The notes beneath the pieces were generated by a model. That model had not been told where the DNA came from. It ran no database searches and worked only from the letters and a program-made list of their open reading frames with translations. From an uncultured Eubacteriales bacterium (lineage in GTDB: Bacteria; Bacillota_A; Clostridia; Lachnospirales; Lachnospiraceae), in contig CADCPV010000305.1 in assembly GCA_902803345.1 (NCBI GenBank), positions 1 through 6,390 on the forward strand: 6,390 bases of DNA, read 5' to 3'. The first letter of the stretch is position 1. Every line of letters starts with the position of its first letter. Shown here piece by piece: positions 1 through 5,774 of the stretch. The position numbers and the translations under genes were made by a program.

Positions 1-419
1 GCGTAGCCGAACATCATGCCCTGGTCACCGGCACCGATCCGGTCAAGTTCCGAATCCGAAAGCCCGTTTTCCTTGACTTCAAGCGCATTGTCCACACCGA
101 GCGCAATATCCGCGCTCTGCTCGTCGATCGCGGTCAGCACCGCGCAGGTATCGCCGTCAAAACCGAATTTCGCACGGTTGTAGCCGATTGAATTCACGGT
201 CTCCCGGACCAGTTTCTGAATGTCCACGTAGGCATTCGTCGTGATTTCCCCCATCACCAGTACGAGACCCGTCGTGCAGCAGCATTCGCAGGCCACGCGG
301 CTCATCGGATCCTCCCGGATCAGCGCATCCAGGATTGCGTCCGAAATCTGGTCGCAGATTTTATCCGGATGCCCTTCCGTTACGGACTCCGATGTGAAAA
401 GAAAATGTCCCTTTTTCAT
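1..419 (-). CDS. metK: S-adenosylmethionine synthetase, N-terminal part (cut by window edge)
   Basis: This cytosolic enzyme makes S-adenosylmethionine from ATP and methionine, releasing phosphate and pyrophosphate. Only the first 139 codons lie in the window. The reading frame on the minus strand starts at 419 and shows family hallmarks in order: GHPDK at residues 16-20 (ATP/metal site), [13 protein letters not shown] at 49-61, DEQSADIA at 99-106 and [11 protein letters not shown] at 129-139, the ATP-binding motif. The start is supported by GGAG at 427-430, seven bases upstream, and by the usual short lead-in to the HPDK motif. It follows dnaB on the same strand after 80 bases, with no clear promoter or T-tract terminator between them, so read-through from the gdpP-rplI-dnaB operon is possible. 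An unusual run of three cysteines occurs at residues 46-48. The frame is open to the edge and the identification is firm. Confidence 0.97.
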   Translation of the reverse strand, partial: MKKGHFLFTSESVTEGHPDKICDQISDAILDALIREDPMSRVACECCCTTGLVLVMGEITTNAYVDIQKLVRETVNSIGYNRAKFGFDGDTCAVLTAIDEQSADIALGVDNALEVKENGLSDSELDRIGAGDQGMMFGY

Positions 420-453
420 TATAATTCTCCATATGTATTTTTGCCCTCCGCAT

Positions 454-501
454 GAGGAACATGCCTTCCGGGGCACAAGTGCTCCGGAAGCTCTATTCCT
501 C
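454..501 (-). other. Long imperfect palindrome between dnaB and metK
   Basis: In the minus-strand transcript the core CTTCCGGAGCAC pairs with GTGCCCCGGAAG (465-490), giving about eleven pairs with one A-C mismatch and a tight four-base loop. After a symmetrical five-base internal loop, GAGGAA pairs with TTCCTC (496-501 with 454-459). One arm overlaps the dnaB stop codon at 500-502; the other ends 24 bases before the metK ribosome binding site. No run of T follows on either strand, so it is not a classical intrinsic terminator. It may be an mRNA processing or stabilising hairpin, or a weak attenuator. The pairing is seen directly; its function is unknown. Confidence 0.5.
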
Positions 502-1858
502 ATTCCCCGGAGTGCTGACCGTATTCCAAATTTGTAAATCTTGTCTGCTCCGCGATCCATTTCAGCCGGACAGTACCGATTGCGCCGTTTCTTTGCTTCG
601 CGAGGATGATCTCTGCCGTGCCCTTCTGCGGCGAATCCTGGTTGTACACCTCGTCGCGGTAGATGAACATGACAAGGTCGGCGTCCTGTTCGATCGCGCC
701 GGACTCCCGAAGGTCGGCGAGCATCGGCCGGTGGTCGGAACGCGCTTCCGGCGCACGCGACAGCTGGGAACAGGCAATCAGCGGCACATCAAGTTCTCTT
801 GCAATCGCCTTCAGGCCGCGCGAAATCTCGGAAACCTCCTGCTGGCGGGACTCGGAATTTCTTCCGCTTCCGGACATCAGCTGCAAATAGTCGACGATGA
901 TCACTTTGATGCCGTATTCCAGCTTGTATTTACGGCAGCGCGAGCGAAGCTCCGGAAGCGAAATGCCGGGCGTATCGTCAATAATCAGGTTCGATCCGGC
1001 AATGATTTCAGAACCGCTCACAAGATCGTCCCACTCCATCTCCGACAGGCTGCCGGTCCGGAGTTTATTGCTGTCCACATGCGATTCCATTGAAAGCATG
1101 CGGTTTATCAGCTGGTCGCGGCTCATTTCCATCTCGAAAATGACCGTCGGAACACCGACCCGGACCGCGAAATTGTCGGCAAGATTCAGTACGAAGGCCG
1201 TTTTGCCCATGGAAGGACGGCCTGCGAAAAGAATCAGGTCCGAAGGCTGCATACCGTTTGTCAACCGGTCAAGATCCGTGAATCCGGTCGGAAGACCGGT
1301 CGGTTTTCCGCCGTTCTTGCTTGCTTCTTCAATACGGTCGATGACCCGGAGCACAATGTCCGAGACCGGTTCTATCCGATTGCTCTGGCGTTTTTCCAGC
1401 AGATCGAAGATTTTCTTTTCGGTCTGCTCCATGATCCGCTCAGCCGGTTCCTTTTCGAGGTAACAGTCGTTCGCAATCTCATCGGTTGCGCGGATCAGTC
1501 TGCGAAGCGTTGCTTTTTCCGCAATGATTTTCGCATAGGATCCGGCATTGGCTGCGGTAAAGACTGCGTTCAGCAGATTTTTCAGAAAATCCAGGCTGGA
1601 CACTTCCGGCGGCACGTCCTCTGTATGCCGAAGCCGGTCCTGTACATTGACGATATCAGCCGGTTTTCCTTCCCGCTGAAGCTCCATGATCGCACGGAAA
1701 ATCATCCCGTTCTGATGATTGTAAAAATCCTCAGCCTGCAGGTTCAGTTCCATCGCGGCCATGATCGCGTCTTCCGAATACAGCATTGCGCCGAGCATGG
1801 ACTGCTCGGCCTCTGCACTGTGCGGAAGGATACGTTTGACTAAATTCTCTTCGGGCAT
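500..1858 (-). CDS. dnaB: Replicative DNA helicase DnaB
   Basis: This is the hexameric 5'-3' helicase that unwinds DNA at the replication fork and works with primase (called DnaC in Bacillus subtilis). The 452-residue product has the normal family length. Residues about 8-110 are the N-terminal domain that binds primase, followed by a helical linker to about 180 and a RecA-like motor domain. Visible motifs are Walker A GRPSMGKT at 213-220, the catalytic glutamate in FEMEMS (E242; the common form is FSLEMS), Walker [10 protein letters not shown] at 320-328, SQLSR at 364-368, [13 protein letters not shown] at 382-394 and KQRNG at 421-425, which carries the lysine and arginine-finger positions. 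It lies 13 bases after rplI; a modest AAAGGA site at 1868-1873 overlaps the rplI stop codon, so the two are probably translationally coupled. No inserts, inteins or truncation are seen. Confidence 0.98.
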   Translation of the reverse strand: MPEENLVKRILPHSAEAEQSMLGAMLYSEDAIMAAMELNLQAEDFYNHQNGMIFRAIMELQREGKPADIVNVQDRLRHTEDVPPEVSSLDFLKNLLNAVFTAANAGSYAKIIAEKATLRRLIRATDEIANDCYLEKEPAERIMEQTEKKIFDLLEKRQSNRIEPVSDIVLRVIDRIEEASKNGGKPTGLPTGFTDLDRLTNGMQPSDLILFAGRPSMGKTAFVLNLADNFAVRVGVPTVIFEMEMSRDQLINRMLSMESHVDSNKLRTGSLSEMEWDDLVSGSEIIAGSNLIIDDTPGISLPELRSRCRKYKLEYGIKVIIVDYLQLMSGSGRNSESRQQEVSEISRGLKAIARELDVPLIACSQLSRAPEARSDHRPMLADLRESGAIEQDADLVMFIYRDEVYNQDSPQKGTAEIILAKQRNGAIGTVRLKWIAEQTRFTNLEYGQHSGE

Positions 1859-1871
1859 ATCTCAGGGTCCT

Positions 1872-2315
1872 TTATTCCGCTTCCACTTTCACAAGAAGCT
1901 CCGCCGTTACCTGCGGATGCAGCTTCAGCGGCACTACCGTTTTGCCGGTTTCCTTGATCGGTTCCGGAAGCACAAGTTTTTTCTTGTCGACATCGAGGTT
2001 CAGCTGGGTTTTGCAGGCCTCTGCGATTTCCTTTCCGGAAACGGAGCCGAATACCTTGCCGTCCTTTCCGACCTTCACTTTTACCGTGATCGAAAGGCCG
2101 GCGAGCTTGTCCTTCAGTTCCTCTGCATTTTTCAGCCGCTCCTCCGCCTGCTTCTCTTCATGCGCTTTCTGCAGCTTCAGGTCGTTCATGGTTTTCGCAT
2201 TTGCAGGCGCCGCCTGTTTTTTCGAGATCAGGTTGCGGCCGTAACCGTCTTTCACGGTTACCTTTTCGCCCTTTTTCCCAAGCGTTTTAATATCGGTAAG
2301 CAAAATCAGATCCAT
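1872..2315 (-). CDS. rplI: Large-subunit ribosomal protein L9
   Basis: L9 binds 23S rRNA near the base of the L1 stalk and affects frame maintenance and ribosome spacing. The 147-residue product is of standard length. It starts MDLILLTDIKTLGKKGEKV, the N-terminal rRNA-binding fold, followed by GYGRN at about 24-28. A long charged connecting helix (about 40-75) leads to the C-terminal domain, with VFGSVSGKEIAEA at about 88-100. The reading frame is open further upstream, but the start at 2315 is chosen because a perfect AAGGAGGA site sits seven bases before it and because it matches the family N-terminus. It is 13 bases after the gdpP stop and 13 before dnaB, the classic gdpP-rplI-dnaB order of Firmicutes. 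The GYGRN loop looks one residue shorter than the usual GYARNFL form. Confidence 0.97.
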   Translation of the reverse strand: MDLILLTDIKTLGKKGEKVTVKDGYGRNLISKKQAAPANAKTMNDLKLQKAHEEKQAEERLKNAEELKDKLAGLSITVKVKVGKDGKVFGSVSGKEIAEACKTQLNLDVDKKKLVLPEPIKETGKTVVPLKLHPQVTAELLVKVEAE

Positions 2316-2320
2316 TCGTT

Positions 2321-2328
2321 TCCTCCTT
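2321..2328 (-). promoter_or_regulatory. Ribosome binding site of rplI
   Basis: AAGGAGGA on the minus strand is complementary to the 16S rRNA 3' end and lies five to seven bases before the ATG at 2315. It directly abuts the gdpP stop codon (2329-2331). It decides the rplI start against an in-frame upstream ATG at 2342 that lies inside gdpP and would add nine non-conserved residues. Confidence 0.85.
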
Positions 2329-4335
2329 TTACTGCTCGTCAATTACGGCTTTCAGTCTTGCGATGACATCTTCCACGGTCGTATCCGTGAACTGCGCGCC
2401 TGCCACGCTCTGGTGTCCGCCGCCGCCGAGCTTCTCCATCATCACCTGCACGTTGATCTCGTCGATGGAACGCGCCGAGAGATAGATCTTGTTTTCATAT
2501 ACGGTCAGGACAAAGCTGGCCTTGATGCCCTTGATCTCCAGCAGTTCGTTCGCCGCCTGTGCCGCAACGACAGTCTGGTTGCGGTTCAGTTCCCTGGAAG
2601 GACAGACGCCGATCACGTAGCAGTCGCGGTAAACTTCGGCATTCGAAATGGTCTCCGCGCGAAGCTTGTAGTCCTGCATGCTTTCCCGGAAGAGCTTCCG
2701 CACCCGGGTCACATCCGCACCGTTCCTTCGAAGATAGGCTGCCGCCTCAAAGGTCCGGACGCCCGATTTGTCCTCAAAATTGTTGGTATCCATGACGATG
2801 CCCGCAAATACCGCGTCCGCCTCAGCCGGGCGAAGCTTCAGGTTGTCATCATAGTACTGGATGACTTCCGCGACCAGCTCGGATGCAGAACTCGCATAGG
2901 GCTCCACATAGGAGAGGAGCGCATTTTCGATCCGCTCGCGGGTCAGCCGGTGGTGATCCATGACGACGACCGAATCCGCGCGTTTCAGAAGGTCCGGACA
3001 GACCGTGTAAGAGGGCCTGTTTGTATCGACAATGACAAGAAGCGTATCCTTGTCGAAAAGTTCCAGCGCCCGCTGGCCGCCGACGAAAAGTTCCTCCTCG
3101 TACTCGCTGCTGCCCTTGAAGCGCTCCAAAAGCGGCTTGACGCTGTTGTTGACTTCTCCGGTCACGATATGGACTTTTTTCTGTGAGAATTTCGCTGCAC
3201 GGTAAATACCCATCGCGGCACCGATACAGTCGAGGTCGCTGTTCGGATGGCCCATGATCATGACAGACTCCCGGGCTTCGATCAGCTCCCGCAAAGCATG
3301 CGCCTTGATTCTTGCCTTGACCCTTGTCGTCCGCTCAGTTGTCTTTGCTTTTCCGCCGAAGTACCGCACCTCCGTGCCGTCCTTGATGACAACCTGGTCG
3401 CCGCCGCGGCCAAGCGCCATGTCAATCGCAGAACGCGCAAAGGCGTAGCACTCTTCGATCGATTCGCCGTTTAATCCGACGCCGATACTGATGGTCACGG
3501 CCATGTCGTTTCCGATGCTGACCGTCTTGATGTCGTCAAGAAGCGAGAACTTGTCCGCCTCCAGTGCGTCGAAATCCTTCTGTTTCAGGACCAGCAGATA
3601 GCGGTCCTTCTCAAGCTGCCGGACAAGACCGCCGAACTGGGCAATATATTTGTTGATCTTCCGCTCTAAAAGCGCAGAAAGGAGGGAACGCCGGACATAT
3701 TCGATGCCCTCCATGACTTCTTCATAGTTGTCAATGTAAATCAGCGCCATGACCGCACGTTCTTCCCGGAGCGTTTCGCGGTAGTACAGAAGGTCCGTTT
3801 CGTCAATCAGATAGAGGTTGTAAAGCGCTGTCGTTTCCTCGTTCGCAAGTTCTCCGATCTCTTTTGCAGACTCAATCCTGAAAGGCGTGCAGTACAGAAG
3901 GTAATTTCGCTCGCCGTGTGTCACATGAGTCTGATGCAGTTTTTTGAAGTCTGCGTTTTCCAGCTCCGGGAACAACACCGACAGAAGACCGCTGCGTTTA
4001 CTGGCATTGAAAACGTTCCGGAAGGTTTTGTTGCTCCACAGCACATCCCCGGTCGAATCCGCCAGCGCGAAGGGGATCTCCACCTGCCGGAGAAGCTGGT
4101 TCTGCGCCTGCGCATAGGAAGCACCGAAGTCAATCAGCCGCTTTTTGATGGTCTTCCGGAACACGAGCCAGATGATCAGAAGCGCGAGAAGATAGACGAC
4201 CGCCGCAATTCCGATCGCCGCCGCGACCCTGTAATCGACAAAAAGTCCGGCGACAGCCAGGCCCAGAAGCACCGGCAGCAGAAACAGCGGCCACCTGAAA
4301 TAAATCCGCAGAGATTTGATCTTTTTATCGTCCAT
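2329..4335 (-). CDS. gdpP: Membrane-bound cyclic-di-AMP phosphodiesterase GdpP
   Basis: GdpP (YybT family) hydrolyses cyclic di-AMP to pApA and so tunes potassium and osmotic homeostasis and cell-wall stress responses. The 668-residue product has the full architecture. Two transmembrane helices lie at about 14-33 and 36-59, with a PAS-like domain at about 80-150. A degenerate GGDEF domain at about 190-325 has GGLVRQLEKDRYLLV where an active cyclase would carry its signature. The DHH/DHHA1 phosphodiesterase spans about 340-665. Metal ligands are visible: H363, D367 and D369 in GHPNSDLDCIGA, D437 in VDTNR, DHH at 460-462 and D516 in MDTNNF; the DHHA1 motif GGGGHQSVAG is at 637-646. The start at 4335 is preferred because AGAGGA lies five bases upstream; an ATG at 4374 would add 13 unconserved residues and lacks a comparable site. 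First gene of the operon with rplI and dnaB, with its own promoter. Confidence 0.96.
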   Translation of the reverse strand: MDDKKIKSLRIYFRWPLFLLPVLLGLAVAGLFVDYRVAAAIGIAAVVYLLALLIIWLVFRKTIKKRLIDFGASYAQAQNQLLRQVEIPFALADSTGDVLWSNKTFRNVFNASKRSGLLSVLFPELENADFKKLHQTHVTHGERNYLLYCTPFRIESAKEIGELANEETTALYNLYLIDETDLLYYRETLREERAVMALIYIDNYEEVMEGIEYVRRSLLSALLERKINKYIAQFGGLVRQLEKDRYLLVLKQKDFDALEADKFSLLDDIKTVSIGNDMAVTISIGVGLNGESIEECYAFARSAIDMALGRGGDQVVIKDGTEVRYFGGKAKTTERTTRVKARIKAHALRELIEARESVMIMGHPNSDLDCIGAAMGIYRAAKFSQKKVHIVTGEVNNSVKPLLERFKGSSEYEEELFVGGQRALELFDKDTLLVIVDTNRPSYTVCPDLLKRADSVVVMDHHRLTRERIENALLSYVEPYASSASELVAEVIQYYDDNLKLRPAEADAVFAGIVMDTNNFEDKSGVRTFEAAAYLRRNGADVTRVRKLFRESMQDYKLRAETISNAEVYRDCYVIGVCPSRELNRNQTVVAAQAANELLEIKGIKASFVLTVYENKIYLSARSIDEINVQVMMEKLGGGGHQSVAGAQFTDTTVEDVIARLKAVIDEQ

Positions 4336-4395
4336 ATCAATCCTCTTTCTCCGGTCCGTTCTGATACGGGACAAAAAAACGAAACAGTTAAAAGT

Positions 4396-4424
4396 ATTAT
4401 ACTAAATATCTTAAAGAAAAACAA
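4396..4424 (-). promoter_or_regulatory. Sigma-A-type promoter of gdpP-rplI-dnaB
   Basis: On the minus strand TTGTTT (4419-4424) is separated by 17 bases from a perfect TATAAT (4396-4401). The predicted start of transcription is near 4389, giving a gdpP leader of roughly 54 bases. The leader includes a run of seven T at 4373-4379. The surroundings are A/T-rich, as expected for a strong promoter. No start site has been measured. Confidence 0.8.
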
Positions 4425-4440
4425 GTATGAAAACCATTTC

Positions 4441-4454
4441 AAAAAGCGCTTGCA
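4441..4454. promoter_or_regulatory. Candidate cre-like operator over the rpsF -35 box
   Basis: The 14 bases AAAAAGCGCTTGCA match 12 of 14 positions of the catabolite-response consensus TGWAARCGYTWNCW bound by CcpA, missing only the leading TG. Read on the other strand, TGCAAGCGCTTTTT also matches 12 of 14 and does have the TG. The core AAGCGCTT is a perfect palindrome typical of LacI-family operators. It overlaps the -35 element (4450-4455), where a bound protein would be expected to block rpsF transcription. A chance match in an A/T-rich promoter is possible. Confidence 0.35.
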
Positions 4455-4478
4455 ATTTCGGAACGGATGCGCTATAAT
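4450..4478 (+). promoter_or_regulatory. Sigma-A-type promoter of rpsF-ssb-rpsR
   Basis: TTGCAA (4450-4455) and a perfect TATAAT (4473-4478) are separated by 17 bases, close to the ideal vegetative promoter. An A-rich tract lies just upstream of the -35 box. Transcription should start near 4485, leaving a leader of about 78 bases before the rpsF start codon. Only 25 bases separate this -35 box from that of the divergent gdpP promoter. Confidence 0.87.
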
Positions 4479-4508
4479 GACCATTCGTGATGTAATGATC
4501 CATTCCTT

Positions 4509-4537
4509 GCTTCCGGCGACTTAGGGCGACCGGAGGC
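4509..4537 (+). promoter_or_regulatory. Hairpin in the rpsF leader, candidate S6:S18 autoregulatory site
   Basis: GCTTCCGG (4509-4516) pairs with CCGGAGGC (4530-4537) over eight base pairs including one T-G, closing a 13-base loop, CGACTTAGGGCGA. It sits 10 bases upstream of the rpsF ribosome binding site AAGGAGG (4548-4554). Many bacteria control rpsF operons by letting the S6:S18 complex bind a leader hairpin that carries a CCG element copying its 16S rRNA site. A CCG is present here at 4530-4532, but in this fold it is paired rather than clearly bulged. No T-tract follows, so it is not a terminator. The position favours the autoregulatory reading; the structural match is unproven. Confidence 0.5.
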
Positions 4538-4562
4538 CAGAGACCAAAAGGAGGTAAAAACG

Positions 4563-4850
4563 ATGCAAAAGTATGAATTAGTAGTCGTCCTGAACGGTTC
4601 ACTCGAAGACGACGAAAGATCTGCTGCCATGGAAAGAGTAAGCGGCTACATCACCCGTTTCGGCGGTAACATTACCAATGTCGATGACTGGGGCAAAAAG
4701 AAACTGGCTTACGAGATCCAGAAGATGAGCGAAGCTTACTATACTGTCGTGACGTTTGAAGCACCGCTTGAAGCGCCGGCACAGATTGAAGAGAACATTC
4801 GTATCATGGAGCAGGTCGTCAGATTCCTGATCGTGAAACAGGAAGCTTAA
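4563..4850 (+). CDS. rpsF: Small-subunit ribosomal protein S6
   Basis: S6 binds the central domain of 16S rRNA together with S18 on the platform of the 30S subunit. The 95-residue product has the standard length and begins MQKYELVVVLNGSLEDDE, with the family-typical stretches VDDWGKKKLAYEIQKMSEAYY at about 42-62 and IRIMEQVVRFLIVK at about 79-92. It ends without the acidic tail seen in some proteobacteria. The start is fixed by AAGGAGG at 4548-4554, eight bases upstream. It leads the operon rpsF-ssb-rpsR; ssb follows after 15 bases. S6 and S18 being encoded together matches their joint binding and possible shared feedback on the leader hairpin. Confidence 0.98.
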   Translation: MQKYELVVVLNGSLEDDERSAAMERVSGYITRFGGNITNVDDWGKKKLAYEIQKMSEAYYTVVTFEAPLEAPAQIEENIRIMEQVVRFLIVKQEA

Positions 4851-4865
4851 GACTGGAGGTATGAA

Positions 4866-5369
4866 ATGAATAAAGTGATTCTTTGCGGAAGACTTACGAG
4901 AGATCCCGAAGTCCGTTACTCCCAGGGAGAACGTCAGATGGCCATTGCCCGCTACACCCTGGCGGTGGATCGCCGCAATGCCAGAAGATCGGGTACGCAG
5001 CAGAATGAGCAGACTGCAGACTTTATTCAGTGTGTCGCCTTTGACCGGGCCGCGGAATTTGCGGAGAAGTACCTGCGTCAGGGCACGAAAATGCTTGTAA
5101 CCGGCCGTATCCAGACGGGCAGTTACACCAACCGGGATGGCCAGCGTGTCTACACGACCGAAGTCATCATCGAAGATCAGGAATTTGCCGAGTCCAAGAA
5201 CGGCTCGAATGCTGCTCCTCAGAGCGCTTCGGGATCGAATTCAGGTTTTGCCGGCAGCTTCCGCGAAAGCGAATCCGCAGCGCCGGTTCCGGCGCCCCTG
5301 CAGGATGCAGGCGACGGATTCATGAATATTCCGGACGGAGTCGACGACGAAGGACTTCCGTTCCAATAA
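4866..5369 (+). CDS. ssb: Single-stranded DNA-binding protein
   Basis: SSB coats single-stranded DNA at forks and repair sites and recruits partner proteins through its acidic C-terminal tip. The 167-residue product has an OB fold at residues 1-108 (starts MNKVILCGRLTRDPEVRY; TGRIQTGSYTNRDGQ at 79-93; YTTEV at 96-100). A disordered Ser/Ala/Gly/Pro-rich linker (about 110-150) follows, then the tip VDDEGLPFQ. The tip keeps acidic residues and the Pro-Phe pair but ends with an extra glutamine instead of the more usual terminal phenylalanine. The protein contains no tryptophan: F53, F59 and Y87 occupy the places where Escherichia coli SSB uses W54, F60 and W88. The start at 4866 has GGAGG at 4855-4859; an ATG at 4861 is in a frame that stops at once. 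rpsR follows after 18 bases. Confidence 0.97.
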   Translation: MNKVILCGRLTRDPEVRYSQGERQMAIARYTLAVDRRNARRSGTQQNEQTADFIQCVAFDRAAEFAEKYLRQGTKMLVTGRIQTGSYTNRDGQRVYTTEVIIEDQEFAESKNGSNAAPQSASGSNSGFAGSFRESESAAPVPAPLQDAGDGFMNIPDGVDDEGLPFQ

Positions 5370-5387
5370 TCAATTTGGAGGTTCATT

Positions 5388-5663
5388 ATGGCATACAATA
5401 GAACGGATGCGAGATCCGGCGACGCTCCCTTCAAGAAGCGCCCCATCCGCAGAAAGAAAAAAGTCTGTGTGTTCTGCAGTTCTGCAGAAGGCGCCGGCGT
5501 GATCGACTACAAGGATGCTGCAAAGCTGAAAAAGTACATCTCTGAACGGGGCAAGATCCTTCCCCGCCGCGTGACCGGCACCTGCGCCACGCACCAGAGA
5601 GCGCTCACGACCGCAATCAAGCGCGCCCGCCACATCGCTCTTCTGCCCTACACGGTAGAGTAA
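5388..5663 (+). CDS. rpsR: Small-subunit ribosomal protein S18
   Basis: S18 joins S6 on the platform of the 30S subunit. The 91-residue product has a basic N-terminal extension ([10 protein letters not shown] at 16-25) followed by the conserved core: [20 protein letters not shown] at 38-57, [12 protein letters not shown] at 60-71 and the C-terminal segment [13 protein letters not shown]. Cysteines at 27 and 30 (CVFC) together with C66 and H69 (CATH) form a plausible zinc site, so this is a cysteine-bearing form of S18 rather than one that has lost the ligands. GGAGG at 5377-5381 precedes the start by six bases. It is the last gene of the rpsF operon, 25 bases before the terminator hairpin begins. 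Confidence 0.98.
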   Translation: MAYNRTDARSGDAPFKKRPIRRKKKVCVFCSSAEGAGVIDYKDAAKLKKYISERGKILPRRVTGTCATHQRALTTAIKRARHIALLPYTVE

Positions 5664-5688
5664 CGCGATCCGGACACACCGAAAAAAG

Positions 5689-5742
5689 AAAATGCCTTCT
5701 CCCTCTGAGACATGGAAAGTCTCTTCGGGAGAAGGCATTTTT
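5689..5742. terminator. Bidirectional intrinsic terminator between rpsR and the cvpA-like gene
   Basis: AATGCCTTCTCCC (5691-5703) pairs perfectly with GGGAGAAGGCATT (5727-5739), with two further A-T pairs outside. After a three-by-three internal loop, GAGAC (5707-5711) pairs with GTCTC (5719-5723) around a seven-base loop. On the plus strand the stem runs into five T (5738-5742) and ends the rpsF operon. On the minus strand it is followed by TTCTTTTTTC (5690 down to 5681), so it can also end the convergent cvpA-like gene, whose stop lies only 33 bases away. The long stem and both T-tracts make this call strong. Confidence 0.93.
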
Positions 5743-5774
5743 ATATGCTGCCGTAAACTGACAGCCGCACAGAT

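Noticed and set aside
431..450. A dedicated metK promoter (AATACATAT as a -10 box on the minus strand).
   Set aside because: No acceptable -35 box lies 16-18 bases upstream and the match to TATAAT is poor, so read-through from dnaB is the simpler reading.
420..499. SAM riboswitch upstream of metK.
   Set aside because: The gap is only 80 bases, is filled by one simple palindrome, and lacks the multi-helix junction and conserved purine-rich cores of known SAM riboswitches.
452..1093. A 213-codon plus-strand frame opposite dnaB and the metK leader.
   Set aside because: It is antisense to a complete, motif-bearing dnaB, shows no recognisable family, and has no supporting ribosome binding site. 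Long antisense frames are expected in GC-rich coding DNA.
2316..2342. An upstream start for rplI adding nine residues.
   Set aside because: The extra residues are not part of the L9 fold, overlap the end of gdpP, and would leave the perfect ribosome binding site inside the coding region.
2413..3186. A 257-codon plus-strand frame inside gdpP.
   Set aside because: It is a mirror of the well-supported gdpP frame, with composition rich in Arg, His, Asp and Val as expected from a reverse-strand shadow, and no motif is recognisable.
4336..4374. An upstream start for gdpP at 4374.
   Set aside because: It begins only about 15 bases after the predicted transcription start with no good ribosome binding site, while the ATG at 4335 has AGAGGA at proper spacing and the expected short N-terminus before the first membrane helix.
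4477..4524. A 15-codon frame starting ATGACC and ending in TAG just upstream of rpsF, looking like a leader peptide.
   Set aside because: Its first ATG overlaps the -10 box and lies before the predicted transcription start. The remaining ATG at 4495 has no ribosome binding site, and the end of the frame falls inside the leader hairpin.
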